A DNA stretch of 55,323 nt, taken from NCBI GenBank assembly GCA_902774215.1, contig CACYHU010000045.1, forward strand, positions 1 through 55,323, written 5' to 3'. Within the stretch, counting starts at the first letter, position 1. Each line of letters starts with the position of its first letter. Source of the DNA: an uncultured Chloroflexota bacterium. Its GTDB lineage: Bacteria; Chloroflexota; Anaerolineae; Anaerolineales; Anaerolineaceae. Positions 1 through 8,427 of this stretch are shown piece after piece. The notes beneath the pieces were generated by a model. That model was not told the DNA's origin. It saw only the letters and a list, made by a program, of their open reading frames with translations, and searched no databases. A program made the translations under genes and the position numbers.

Positions 1-9
1 CGGTGATCG

Positions 10-255
10 GTGGTCAGGTGGCGGTGGTCATATGATATGGCAGCATTGATCCCTAAATATCCTCAGCTGGAAGCTCTCAAAAACAGAGACTTGTTCACAT
101 CCGGAAAGCTGATGGGGATGTATGGCGTAATCTGGAATGATGATCTGGATATTGAAGCGGATACAGTTTATGAAGATGGTGTCACAGTCCGCACGGAAAA
201 ACCCGCGGAAAACATCATGACAGCTTTCTGCAAGGGCAGGAAAAGCAGCGGGTGA
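10..255 (+). pseudogene. DUF2442 protein, N-terminally truncated
   Basis: The translated C-terminal part fits the DUF2442 pattern: a YDM...LI-KYP-LEALK segment, then LF, a YG-x-IWNDDLDI core and a short tail. Full family members have roughly 25-30 residues ahead of the YDM segment. Here only about nine remain before an in-frame stop at 4-6, and the bases there are a GGTGG-rich low-complexity tract. The gene is therefore either broken at its 5' end or its start lies beyond a frameshift outside the window. DUF2442 proteins are small, often sit beside DUF4160 partners, and have no settled function. Confidence 0.5.
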
Positions 256-265
256 GTGAGCCTTA

Positions 266-1267
266 TCAGGCGGAGAGTCCGTATTGGGCGGCGAGGTTCT
301 GGATTTCGGACTTCATCTGATCCACGACCGCATCCGGGCCGGTGATCCTGACCTTTCCGCCCAGCGCGAGGATCCAGCCGAGGAACTGGCTGCTGACAGA
401 GACGTTCACCTTTGTGCGGAAATTGTTTTCGTCAACCGGTTCGATGGGGATATCTTTGCCGAAGCGGTCAATGAGGACGGATACGATGTTATTCTGCGCC
501 TCCAGCGTGACCTCGGTCTCTTCACCGGAGAACATGCCGAAAAGGCTCCCGGAGTAGCGGACCATGTCGAACCGGCTGAACTGTTCCTGTCCTTCCCTTT
601 GTTTGTCGGTGACGGAGATGGAGACCATTTTGTCTACGCGGAAGTGTTTGACCAGGCCGTCGAGGGCGTCATAGGCGACGAGGTAGTAGTTTTCGTCGCT
701 CCACATCAGGGCCCAGGGACTGATCAGGTACCAGTCTCCCTTTCTGCGGTAGACCATCTCTTTCCGGATGTCCCATTTATAGTATTTGAAGCGGATCTGA
801 CGGTCCGTGCCGATCGCCTGATGGATGGCATCCACGTTGTAATAGATGCTTTCATTCATGGTTTTGATGCGGCCGGCAATGAAAACCTGGCGGTGAAGCT
901 GTCTGGCTTCGTATTTGCTGACCATGGTCTCAAGTTTTCTGATGAGCTGACCGGATTTTCTGTCTGTGATCGCGCGGGCGGACTGGACGGCGTCGACCAG
1001 CATTTTCATTTCAGGCAGTTCGAAGAGGCGGCTGCCGATATGGTAGTAGTAGTTTCTGCCGATTTTTTCCATGATGATATCGAAACCGAAAGCCCTGAGC
1101 TCCTCAAAGTCAGTATAGATCGTTTTTCTGTCGGCGTTGACGCCGTATGCTTCCAGTTTTTTTATGATCTGATGCAGCGTGAGAAAATGGTCGTCGTCTG
1201 TTTCTTCCGACAGAATTTTTAACAGATAAAGCAGTTTCTGGCGCTGATTTTTTCCTTTTCGTTCCAT
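266..1267 (-). CDS. WYL-domain HTH transcriptional regulator
   Basis: A 333-residue YafY/PafC-type regulator. An N-terminal winged helix-turn-helix (about 1-65, with the DRKTIYTDFEELRAFG recognition region) is followed by a WYL domain (about 140-225, with the WYLISPWALMW core and YYLVAYD) and a C-terminal WCX extension. WYL domains bind small ligands or nucleic acids and control the attached HTH. The start follows a GGAGG box, and a TATAAT -10 at 1286-1291 implies a very short leader. It is co-directional with the phosphonate/cellobiose phosphorylase block, 244 bp beyond its end, and could regulate it, but nothing in the sequence proves that. Confidence 0.88.
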   Translation of the reverse strand: MERKGKNQRQKLLYLLKILSEETDDDHFLTLHQIIKKLEAYGVNADRKTIYTDFEELRAFGFDIIMEKIGRNYYYHIGSRLFELPEMKMLVDAVQSARAITDRKSGQLIRKLETMVSKYEARQLHRQVFIAGRIKTMNESIYYNVDAIHQAIGTDRQIRFKYYKWDIRKEMVYRRKGDWYLISPWALMWSDENYYLVAYDALDGLVKHFRVDKMVSISVTDKQREGQEQFSRFDMVRYSGSLFGMFSGEETEVTLEAQNNIVSVLIDRFGKDIPIEPVDENNFRTKVNVSVSSQFLGWILALGGKVRITGPDAVVDQMKSEIQNLAAQYGLSA

Positions 1268-1305
1268 AACGGGCCTCCATGGTCAATTATAATGCGGAAT
1301 TGTAT

Positions 1306-1365
1306 TTAGGGGGTAGGGGGTAGGTGGTAGGTGGTAGGTATTAGGTATTAGGTTATAGGTTATAG
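1306..1365. repeat. G-rich low-complexity tandem tract
   Basis: Degenerate tandem units of the form TAGGGGG, TAGGTGG, TAGGTAT and TAGGTTA run for 60 bp in the gap between the WYL regulator and cellobiose phosphorylase. The G runs on the plus strand could form a G-quadruplex. A similar GGTGG-rich stretch opens the window. No coding function is apparent. Confidence 0.7.
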
Positions 1366-1447
1366 CGGTACGGATGACAGGGTTGTGCGGGGTTCGCGGC
1401 AGCATATTGTCTGGCACCGTGTGATTTATGGCAGCAACAGGCCGGTC

Positions 1448-1467
1448 ACTGCGGGGTTCGCCGCAGT
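1448..1467. other. Hairpin downstream of cellobiose phosphorylase
   Basis: ACTGCGG and CCGCAGT form a 7-bp stem around a GGTTCG loop, flanked by GGTC and GGACC that can extend it. It lies 45 bp past the stop of the minus-strand phosphorylase gene. There is no U-tract, so it may stabilise the 3' end rather than terminate transcription. A related GCGGGGTTCGCGGC word occurs 60 bp away. Confidence 0.4.
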
Positions 1468-1511
1468 AATGGACCTGTCACCGTGTGTTTCTGACCGTGT
1501 GATTTGATGGT

Positions 1512-3923
1512 TTATAAACGGATGTCGATCTCGGTTCGCTCGGTCAGGAGGTCTTCCGGGATGTAATTGCCGGTGATTGGGGTACCGTTGACCTTCATGC
1601 AGGAGCAGCCGTTTTGCTTTCCGTCCGGATTGCTGATATGGATGTTCAGCGTTTTCCCGCGGAAGGATTTCCGGATCTCCAGCGAATCCCATGCGGCGGG
1701 GATAGCGGGAGCGATGCGGAGCCCGTGCAGGTCCGGACGGAGGCCGAGGATCCCTTCCACGCTGCCGACCATCATGGTCGAGGCAGTCCCCGTGAGCCAG
1801 TGCACATGGGAGCGGCCGAACGCGGGGCTGGCGGGCCCTTCCGTAAACTGGCCGTAGCAGTAGGGCTCGATGCAGCGTATTTCCGCACGGTCGTTTTGGG
1901 CCGCGGGGGAGTTTTCGATGTAATATTCAAAAGCCCTGTCCCCATGGCCGAGCAGCGCTTCCGCAAGCACGAGCCAGCCCTGTGACTGGGAAAAGATCCC
2001 GGAGTTTTCTTTGGCGCCCTGATTGTAGATCACAGCCAATGCGCCGTCAAACGCGTGCGCATGGAAAGGCGGCGCCATCAGCACGGCCCCGTACGCCGAA
2101 TTCAGCAGACGGTGCACATTCTCCATGGCACTGCCCGCCTGATCCTTATCCGCCAGGCCGCTGATGACAGCCCAGCTCTGCGGATTGAGCCACATGTTTG
2201 CTTCCGATGCGGTGCGTTCGCCGATCCTTTCGCCGTTTTCGGTGTACCCGCGGATAAAGCGGTCCTGATCCCAGCAGAGCCGGTTGATCTTTTCCTTCAT
2301 GCTTTCGGATTCATCTCCGAGCCGGCGGGCATATTCCGTATCGCACTTTGTTTCGGCAAAGGCCGCCATGATGCGCAGCGCGTAATAGAACTGAAGGGCG
2401 ACGAAGGTCGATTCCCCGTTGGCGCCCAGCCGCAGACAGTCATTCCAATCCGCGTAGAGCCCCGCGGGCATTCCATGAGGGCCCAGGTGATTTTCGGAGA
2501 AGCGGATGGCCCGCTTCAGATGTTCATAAACAGTGCCGCTGTCCTTATTTGCGAAGGGAATCTCCTCGTCCAGGAAGTCAAGGTTCCCGGTTTCGGCGAT
2601 ATATTTGTAAACTGTGGGGAACAGCCATAACGCGTCATCCGCACGATATGCGGGGTGGCCGGTCTCTTTCACGTAGGATTCATCCTCCGGGGTGTCCTCG
2701 TGTCCGGCGTTATGGGTGAATTTCACCAGCGGCAGACCGCCGCCATGGTCCACCTGCGCGGAAAGCATGAAGCGGATCTTTTCCGCGGCCATTTCCGGGG
2801 CAAGATGGATGATCCCCTGAATATCCTGGACCGTATCCCGGTAGCCGTAGCCGTTGCGCAGTCCGCAATAGGTGAAGGAGGCTGCACGGGACCAGATGAA
2901 GGTCATGAAGCAGTTATAGGCATTCCAGGTGTTGATCATGGTGTCAAATTCCGGGGAGGGCGTTTTCACCTGCAGGGCGGCAAAGCGGCTGTTCCAGAGA
3001 TCCTTCAGCTGCCGGATCTCTTCGGCGCAGCCTGCGGCGGGATCGGTGTAGGCTGCAAGCAGCCCGGTCTGTTCTGACGGGTCCTTTTCACCCAGCAGAA
3101 ACGCGAAGGTTTTTGACTCTCCCGGGGCGAGCACGACTTTTGTCGATAAAGCCCCGCAGCTGTTGCCGCAGTAATTCGGCGTATTTCCCAGGTCTCCGGA
3201 TCCGACCGCGGCAGGGTTCGCATAGGTGCGGTAATTTCCCAGAAACTTCGCTTTATCTCCGCACCAGGATGAAACCGGCGCGGCTGCCAGCGCGAAGAAA
3301 CGCTCGGTGACCTTCTTGTCATCCACCCTTTCCTCATCCTGCAGCGCGCCAAGGTTGCCGTGCAGCTGCTGGCGGATAATGCCGGATTTGTAAATGGTGC
3401 GCGTGACAAACTGGGAATACTGCAGGTTGACCTGATCCTGTTCGTAATTGCCATGGCTGGTGAATTCGGCGTATCCTGTGACCGTCAGTTTCCGCTCCTG
3501 ACCGCTGTTGTTGGTGACGGTGAAGAACCAGACCTCGTGTTCCTTTCCCGCGGGAACGTAATAAACGGCCTGACTGTGGATCCCGCTATAGTCCGCAGAG
3601 ATCTGTGTATATCCCATGCCGTGGCGGATCTCAGCTTTATAGGTTGTGAGCGGTTTGGCGACAGGCTGCCAGGAGGCGGACCAATAGTCTCCCGATGCGT
3701 CATCGCGCAGGTAGATGTAGCGTCCCGGCTGGTCGAACTGGTTGAAGACATAGCGCAGGATCCTTCCGTTGGCACCGGATTTTTTAAAGCTGTAGCCGCC
3801 CGCGTTGGCTGAAATGATCGCGCCGTACTCCGGCGACCCCAGGTAGTTTGCCCAGGGCATCGGTGTATCCGGCCGTGTGATCACATATTCCCGGTTTGCA
3901 TCATCAAAATATCCGTATTGCAT
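1512..3923 (-). CDS. Cellobiose phosphorylase (GH94)
   Basis: About 803 residues, the usual length of GH94 cellobiose phosphorylase, which splits cellobiose with phosphate into glucose 1-phosphate and glucose in the cytoplasm. The N-terminus (GYFDDANREYVITRPDTP) and the GPHGMPAGLYADWNDCLRLG motif around residues 480-500 carry the family signature. The catalytic aspartate lies in ADWNDCL (492-495). This motif context favours cellobiose over chitobiose or cellodextrin phosphorylase. Two ATGs are adjacent; the GGAGG box is better spaced for the second, which also matches homologous N-termini. It starts only 26 bp after the decarboxylase stop, so it is probably in the phosphonate transcription unit. 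There is no signal peptide. Confidence 0.9.
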   Translation of the reverse strand: MQYGYFDDANREYVITRPDTPMPWANYLGSPEYGAIISANAGGYSFKKSGANGRILRYVFNQFDQPGRYIYLRDDASGDYWSASWQPVAKPLTTYKAEIRHGMGYTQISADYSGIHSQAVYYVPAGKEHEVWFFTVTNNSGQERKLTVTGYAEFTSHGNYEQDQVNLQYSQFVTRTIYKSGIIRQQLHGNLGALQDEERVDDKKVTERFFALAAAPVSSWCGDKAKFLGNYRTYANPAAVGSGDLGNTPNYCGNSCGALSTKVVLAPGESKTFAFLLGEKDPSEQTGLLAAYTDPAAGCAEEIRQLKDLWNSRFAALQVKTPSPEFDTMINTWNAYNCFMTFIWSRAASFTYCGLRNGYGYRDTVQDIQGIIHLAPEMAAEKIRFMLSAQVDHGGGLPLVKFTHNAGHEDTPEDESYVKETGHPAYRADDALWLFPTVYKYIAETGNLDFLDEEIPFANKDSGTVYEHLKRAIRFSENHLGPHGMPAGLYADWNDCLRLGANGESTFVALQFYYALRIMAAFAETKCDTEYARRLGDESESMKEKINRLCWDQDRFIRGYTENGERIGERTASEANMWLNPQSWAVISGLADKDQAGSAMENVHRLLNSAYGAVLMAPPFHAHAFDGALAVIYNQGAKENSGIFSQSQGWLVLAEALLGHGDRAFEYYIENSPAAQNDRAEIRCIEPYCYGQFTEGPASPAFGRSHVHWLTGTASTMMVGSVEGILGLRPDLHGLRIAPAIPAAWDSLEIRKSFRGKTLNIHISNPDGKQNGCSCMKVNGTPITGNYIPEDLLTERTEIDIRL

Positions 3924-3949
3924 CATTACCTCCCGCACCTCTCAGTGCA

Positions 3950-5071
3950 TTACAAAGACTGCAGATAAGTCATAAAGTTTTGTTTATTTTCGAGGGCAGT
4001 CGTGGTTGGCCGCCCGAGGTCTGCACGGGCACCGAGGGCGGATCTGGCTTCAATGAAGGTCAGTTCGCCGCAGTCACGGGCTTCGGTGAGCGCCCGGTCA
4101 AGTGCATCATAATCGGAGACGCTGACAGCGTGCGGATAGCCGCAGGCTCTGGCGATGGCGGGCAGGTCGATCTGTCCCGCGACGGTGGGCATCCCCCCGA
4201 CAGTCTCATGGGCTGAGTTGTTGATAACGACGTGGGTCAGGTTCCGGGGTTTGTTTGCTCCCAAAACCGCCATGGCGCCCATATGCATCAGCACCGCGCC
4301 GTCGCCATCGATGCACCAGATGTGCTGCCCGGGTTTATTGAGCGCCACGCCGAGCGCGATGGAGCTGCTGTGTCCCATTGAGCCGACGGTCAGAAAATCA
4401 TACCCGTGGGATTGGCCGTTTGCCTCCCGGAGTTCGAAGAGCTCCCGGCTGGCTTTTCCGGTGGTGGAGATGATGGGATCTTCCCCGCTGATATTGATGA
4501 TGTGCCGGATGATCTCTTCACGGATCATGGTGCTGCTGTTGGAATAATCTACGCTTTCCGCGTATTCCAAAGCCCCTTTGCGGATGATGAAGGCCACGTC
4601 TTTCCCCTGTGAGAGCAGGGCGCGGAAGTCTTCCATTTTTGCCGCAAGCTCTTCTTCGGTGGTGTCTTTGCTGAGGATGAACGAAGCAATGCCCATGTCA
4701 TCCAGAAGCTTCACGGTCACTTCGCCCTGGTAGATATGCTGCGGTTCATCATGGACGCCGGGTTCCCCGCGCCAGCCGATGACAAAAATCAACGGGATCG
4801 CATAGACCTTTTCATTGAGCAGGCTTGCGGCAGGGTTGATGATGTTGCCTTCGCCTGAGTTCTGCATGTAGACCACCGGGATCCTGCCGGTGGCAAGGTG
4901 GTAACCGGCAGCCAGTGCGGCACAATTGCCTTCGTTGGCTGCGATGATGTGATGGTGCGGGTCGATCCCGTAGGTGTTCATGAGGTAATTGCACAGTGCT
5001 TTGAGCTGTGAATCCGGGACGCCGGTGTAAAAATCTGATCCGAGTATTTTGACAAATGTTTCAGCCTGCAT
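3950..5071 (-). CDS. ppd: Phosphonopyruvate decarboxylase
   Basis: A 373-residue thiamine diphosphate enzyme that decarboxylates phosphonopyruvate to phosphonoacetaldehyde. This step pulls the unfavourable PEP mutase reaction forward. The N-terminal half has the family's TGVPDSQLK and NEGNCAALAAGYHLATG stretches. The C-terminal half has the ThDP/Mg motif, starting at CIDGDGAVLMHMG and ending with NN about 30 residues on (VVINNSAHETVGG). Length is typical of stand-alone Ppd enzymes. The start follows AGGAAAACAATC. It lies 15 bp after the alcohol dehydrogenase gene and four genes downstream of the YidC-TagF gene in one orientation, which fixes its role in phosphonate synthesis rather than sulfopyruvate metabolism. 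Confidence 0.92.
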   Translation of the reverse strand: MQAETFVKILGSDFYTGVPDSQLKALCNYLMNTYGIDPHHHIIAANEGNCAALAAGYHLATGRIPVVYMQNSGEGNIINPAASLLNEKVYAIPLIFVIGWRGEPGVHDEPQHIYQGEVTVKLLDDMGIASFILSKDTTEEELAAKMEDFRALLSQGKDVAFIIRKGALEYAESVDYSNSSTMIREEIIRHIINISGEDPIISTTGKASRELFELREANGQSHGYDFLTVGSMGHSSSIALGVALNKPGQHIWCIDGDGAVLMHMGAMAVLGANKPRNLTHVVINNSAHETVGGMPTVAGQIDLPAIARACGYPHAVSVSDYDALDRALTEARDCGELTFIEARSALGARADLGRPTTTALENKQNFMTYLQSL

Positions 5072-5086
5072 GATTGTTTTCCTATT

Positions 5087-6355
5087 CTATAAGAGCTCAC
5101 TTTGCATTCCGGAGGGTATGCTTCGCAAGGCGCGGGATCGAAAGTTCGTGTGTTTGCGAAAGCCGCAGCCCGCGCCTGATTTCCGGGGGCTTACACCGTA
5201 AGGTACAGGCTTCGCCTGTTTTTTATGCGGTGTAAGAGCTTCGCCCCCCATACCCCCCCGGTGATAAAGCAGATCGATCGACGGCTCATCCAGAAGTACC
5301 GGATGGTTCCTGAGACGCTGCGGATTGACTGAGGTGCGCAGTTCCGCAAACTGGGACGGTGAGGCTTCCGGAACAGTCAGTTCCAGCTCATCGAATATGG
5401 CATTGAAGCGGTCGGAGGCTTCCTGCGGGGTGCCGCAGCCCATAGCGTCCGCGATTTCATGAAGTGTATTGAGAAGATAGTCAGCGCCGCGCGGGTCAAT
5501 GCAGCTGCCGGTATTTTTGATCATCCAGGGAAAAAGCTCCCGGCAGCATAAGGCGGCGGCGTGACCGTGAGCAGTCCCGAAGAGGCTCGTGATCTTGTAG
5601 CACATGGCATGGCCGGCGGTGGTTTGTGTGATGTTGATCGCTTTCCCGGCAATATTTGCGGCGAGGAGCATCCCCTCATTTCCTTCCGGTTTATTGGCAA
5701 GATAAGCGTCCATGTGCGTGAGTATCAGCCGGATGGCTTCGCGGCTGAAGGATTTGCTCTCCGGGGTGCTGTTGACGGACCAGAAGGATTCAAGCGCATG
5801 ACAGAAGGCATCCATCATGGTGGCTTTCTTCTGGTACAGCGGGAGGGTTTCCAGGACGGTACTGTCGAACAGAACGGCATCCGGGATGCAGCTCAGGTCG
5901 GTGACCGACTGCTTTGCACCCTTGTAATAAATGACCGCGAAACGGGTCGCTTCCGAGCCGGTGCCGGCTGTGGTGGGCATCGCCAGGAAGGGTATGCTGT
6001 TCGGAACGATGACCTGCTCCAGATAGTTCCGGGAGCTGTCCATATTGCTGAAAAGCCTGATGCATTTGGCAACGTCCATGGCTGAGCCGCCGCCGACAGC
6101 GATGACGGCATCACAGGATCTGTCCCGGAAAACATCCACCCCGGCAGCAACTGACTCATAAACCGGATTCGGAGAAAAATCCGAAAAACGGGTGACCTTT
6201 ATCCCCGTCCGTTCGGTCAGGGTATTGAAATATTCATTGATTTTCAGCCCGGCGGCAGATGCCCCGCATACCAGGAGAAGATTTTTCACGTTATGGTCTG
6301 TCAGCCATGTGTCAAGACCGGTATATGGAGAATGACAACGAAAGATGGTCTGCAT
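5087..6355 (-). CDS. Iron-type alcohol dehydrogenase, likely phosphonoacetaldehyde reductase, with a repeat-derived tail
   Basis: A group III iron-containing alcohol dehydrogenase. The Rossmann-type half carries GGGSAMDVAKCIR. The metal-binding half carries the conserved DAFCHALESFWS and HGHAAALCC histidine segments. In phosphonate clusters this family (PhpC-like) reduces phosphonoacetaldehyde to 2-hydroxyethylphosphonate, and the position between the PEP mutase fusion and Ppd supports that. The last roughly 55 residues are foreign to the family. After IDLLYHR the frame runs through a 153-bp palindromic element and then ends in ELL. Removing the element would give the natural-looking end LYHRELL. 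Activity may survive because the insertion is at the extreme C-terminus. Confidence 0.85.
   Translation of the reverse strand: MQTIFRCHSPYTGLDTWLTDHNVKNLLLVCGASAAGLKINEYFNTLTERTGIKVTRFSDFSPNPVYESVAAGVDVFRDRSCDAVIAVGGGSAMDVAKCIRLFSNMDSSRNYLEQVIVPNSIPFLAMPTTAGTGSEATRFAVIYYKGAKQSVTDLSCIPDAVLFDSTVLETLPLYQKKATMMDAFCHALESFWSVNSTPESKSFSREAIRLILTHMDAYLANKPEGNEGMLLAANIAGKAINITQTTAGHAMCYKITSLFGTAHGHAAALCCRELFPWMIKNTGSCIDPRGADYLLNTLHEIADAMGCGTPQEASDRFNAIFDELELTVPEASPSQFAELRTSVNPQRLRNHPVLLDEPSIDLLYHRGGMGGEALTPHKKQAKPVPYGVSPRKSGAGCGFRKHTNFRSRALRSIPSGMQSELL
5109..5261. repeat. Palindromic MITE-like element inside the reductase 3' end
   Basis: The ends are imperfect inverted repeats (CCGGAGGGTATG at 5109 and CATACCCCCCCGG ending at 5261). 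Inside are nested stems: GGGGGC 5185-5190 with GCCCCC 5243-5248, TTACACCG 5191-5198 with CGGTGTAA 5228-5235, and ACAGGC-TTC-GCCTGT followed by six Ts, which looks like a plus-strand terminator. GGCGCGGG/CCCGCGCC forms another stem. The left edge (GGAGGGTATGCTTCGCAAGG) resembles that of the repeats at 46963 and 55019 (GGAGGGAGTGCTTCGCAGGG). It keeps the host frame open. Confidence 0.6.
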
Positions 6356-6381
6356 TTTCTGCTCTCTTTCTTATGCGTGTA

Positions 6382-8388
6382 TTATTCGGCAGGAATGAGG
6401 CGGATGATATCTTTGAAGGGCATCAGGATGCTGTCACATTCTTCCGCGCGGTGGTTTTCGAGGATCATCCGGGCGGCCTGCTGAATGGCAGGAACCTGCG
6501 CGCGCATGAGTTGATTCGCATAGATAATAATATTTGCGCCGCGTTCCTTCCATTCTTCTTCTTTGACGGAATTGAAGGAGGTCGGAACCAGCACGATGGG
6601 GGTCGCCGGATCTTTCTCACGGAAGCGGGAAATGAATTCGAATATCTCCGCGGGATCCTTTTTTCGGCTGTGTATCATGATGGCATCGGCTCCTGCCGAG
6701 GCAAAGGCAAAAGCGCGTGTGAGGGCATCTTCCATCCCCCTTTCGAGGATCAGGCTCTCAATACGGGCACAGATCATGAAATCACGGGTTTTCTGGGCTT
6801 TTTTCCCTGCCCGGATCTTTTCGCAGAAGTTTTCAATGCTGTCCTGTGTCTGCTCCACTTCCGTCCCGAAAAGACTGTTTTTCTTCAGACCGGTTTTGTC
6901 CTCAATGATGACCATGGAGACACCGAGCCGTTCCAGACTGCGGACAGTGTAGACGAAATGCTCGGTCCTCCCGCCGGTGTCGCCATCGAAGATGATGGGC
7001 TTGGTTGTGACTTCCATGATGTCCTCAATGGTGCGGAAGCGGGAGGTCATATCGACCAGTTCGATATCGGGTTTGCCTTTCGCGGTGCTGTCACACAGGG
7101 AAGAGAGCCACATCGCATCATATTGACGGGCACCGCCATCCTGATAAACGACGGTATTTTCAACAATAAGGCCGGTGAGACCGTCATGGGCCTCCATGGC
7201 TGTGATGAGCCCTTTGGCATTCAGCATGCGGCGCAGACGCCCGCGGCGGATATCCGGCATTGCCAGATCTGCCCGGGTGCGGCTGTCGATCTCCTGATAT
7301 TTCGGGTCGCTGCTGTAGGGATATTCCACCAGCTTGCCGCCGTAGGATGCAAGGATGGAAACGACCTCATCCCTGATGGGTTTTTGAAAACCGCTGACCC
7401 AGTCGTCTCCGTGGACAACGATATCCGGACGGAGGTGATCCAGGTTTTCCCTGTAGGACAGCGTTTTTTGTTCAACGACTTTGTAAACGCCCGCGATGTT
7501 TTCGAACATAATGCGCCGTTCTGATTCGGGAACCAGCGGAAAACGTTTATAGGAAGCTACCGCTTCATCTGAAAGAACACCGATGATCAGTCTTCCCAGA
7601 CGGGCAGCCTTGCGGATGATGGCGATATGTCCGCCGTGGATGATGTCGGATGAAAAGCACATGTAGACGGTGCGGGATTCAACTTCCCTGAGCTTTGCCG
7701 TGACAATGGCGAGATCCTCCGGGTTGTCTATTTCAGCGCAAAGCAGGTTCTGGACGTCCAGCGCGCAGATGCCGGCTGCTCCGTTCAATTCGTTCAGCGC
7801 GTTTTCCGCATAGACCCCGGTCTGTCCGTTTTCACAGAATTCAATGATTTTATTGAGCCAGATGCGCCAGTCGTCTTTTTTCAGATGGTAAAGCGCCTGT
7901 GCTTCCATGGCGTCACTGAAGAATTCAATGCCGACCCTGAGGACTTTGCCGTCCTGCACTACCGCTTTGAAATCCTTTTCGGGCAGGGGAAGTGTGGAGG
8001 AGACGGTCATGCAGGATACAGGACTGTTGACTACACGGTCAAAGACTTCGTTTTCAAAGACCAGATCCCCGTGCATCAGAATAATGTCGTCATCCAGATA
8101 TTCACGCGCACAGTAAATACTGTAGATGTAATTGGTTTTATCGTAGAGCGGATTGCGGACAAAGGTGAAGTGAAGCGGCAGAGCCAGACTTTCGCAATAA
8201 CGGATCAGCACCGCATCATAGTATCCGGTGGTCATCACAACTTCGCGGATACCAGCCTGGGCAATCAGAGTCAGCTGGCGGGAAAGGATCGTTTCTTTCG
8301 GTGATATTTCCGTCATGCATTTCGGGTGCTCGCTGGTCAGTACGCCCATCCTTGACCCGAGACCGGAGTTTAGAATCAATGCCTTCAT
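6382..8388 (-). CDS. pepM: Phosphoenolpyruvate mutase fused to two nucleotidyltransferase domains
   Basis: A 668-residue three-domain protein. Residues 1-240 are a LicC/PntC-like sugar-type nucleotidyltransferase (LNSGLGSRMG, EHPKCM). Residues 241-372 are a CTP_transf/TagD-like cytidylyltransferase with an HGGH motif at 251-254. From about 375 to the end is PEP mutase, with the diagnostic EDKTGLKKNS (EDK-x5-NS) at 496-505 and the GDTGG metal-site segment. PepM converts PEP to phosphonopyruvate. The nucleotidyltransferases should activate a later phosphonate as a CMP ester. The ATG at 8388 has AAGGA 7 nt upstream and replaces an upstream in-frame TTG. The neighbours supply the two steps between the mutase and the activation. 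Confidence 0.9.
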   Translation of the reverse strand: MKALILNSGLGSRMGVLTSEHPKCMTEISPKETILSRQLTLIAQAGIREVVMTTGYYDAVLIRYCESLALPLHFTFVRNPLYDKTNYIYSIYCAREYLDDDIILMHGDLVFENEVFDRVVNSPVSCMTVSSTLPLPEKDFKAVVQDGKVLRVGIEFFSDAMEAQALYHLKKDDWRIWLNKIIEFCENGQTGVYAENALNELNGAAGICALDVQNLLCAEIDNPEDLAIVTAKLREVESRTVYMCFSSDIIHGGHIAIIRKAARLGRLIIGVLSDEAVASYKRFPLVPESERRIMFENIAGVYKVVEQKTLSYRENLDHLRPDIVVHGDDWVSGFQKPIRDEVVSILASYGGKLVEYPYSSDPKYQEIDSRTRADLAMPDIRRGRLRRMLNAKGLITAMEAHDGLTGLIVENTVVYQDGGARQYDAMWLSSLCDSTAKGKPDIELVDMTSRFRTIEDIMEVTTKPIIFDGDTGGRTEHFVYTVRSLERLGVSMVIIEDKTGLKKNSLFGTEVEQTQDSIENFCEKIRAGKKAQKTRDFMICARIESLILERGMEDALTRAFAFASAGADAIMIHSRKKDPAEIFEFISRFREKDPATPIVLVPTSFNSVKEEEWKERGANIIIYANQLMRAQVPAIQQAARMILENHRAEECDSILMPFKDIIRLIPAE

Positions 8389-8427
8389 GTGCAAATCCTT
8401 AATTATGTCAGGCTCCGGCGGCTGATA

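Noticed and set aside
284..1222. 312-codon open frame on the plus strand opposite the WYL regulator
   Set aside because: It is the antisense of a clear WYL regulator and its translation has no recognisable domain or ribosome site.
1306..1365. CRISPR-like repeats
   Set aside because: The units are 6-7 bp, degenerate and lack spacers, so this is low-complexity DNA.
1512..3923. Chitobiose or cellodextrin phosphorylase
   Set aside because: The N-terminal and ADWNDCL contexts match cellobiose phosphorylase, and the length is near 800 rather than near 980 residues; not fully excluded without a search.
6259..7524. 421-codon plus-strand frame opposite the PEP mutase and dehydrogenase genes
   Set aside because: Antisense shadow; the minus strand carries unmistakable catalytic motifs and operon spacing.
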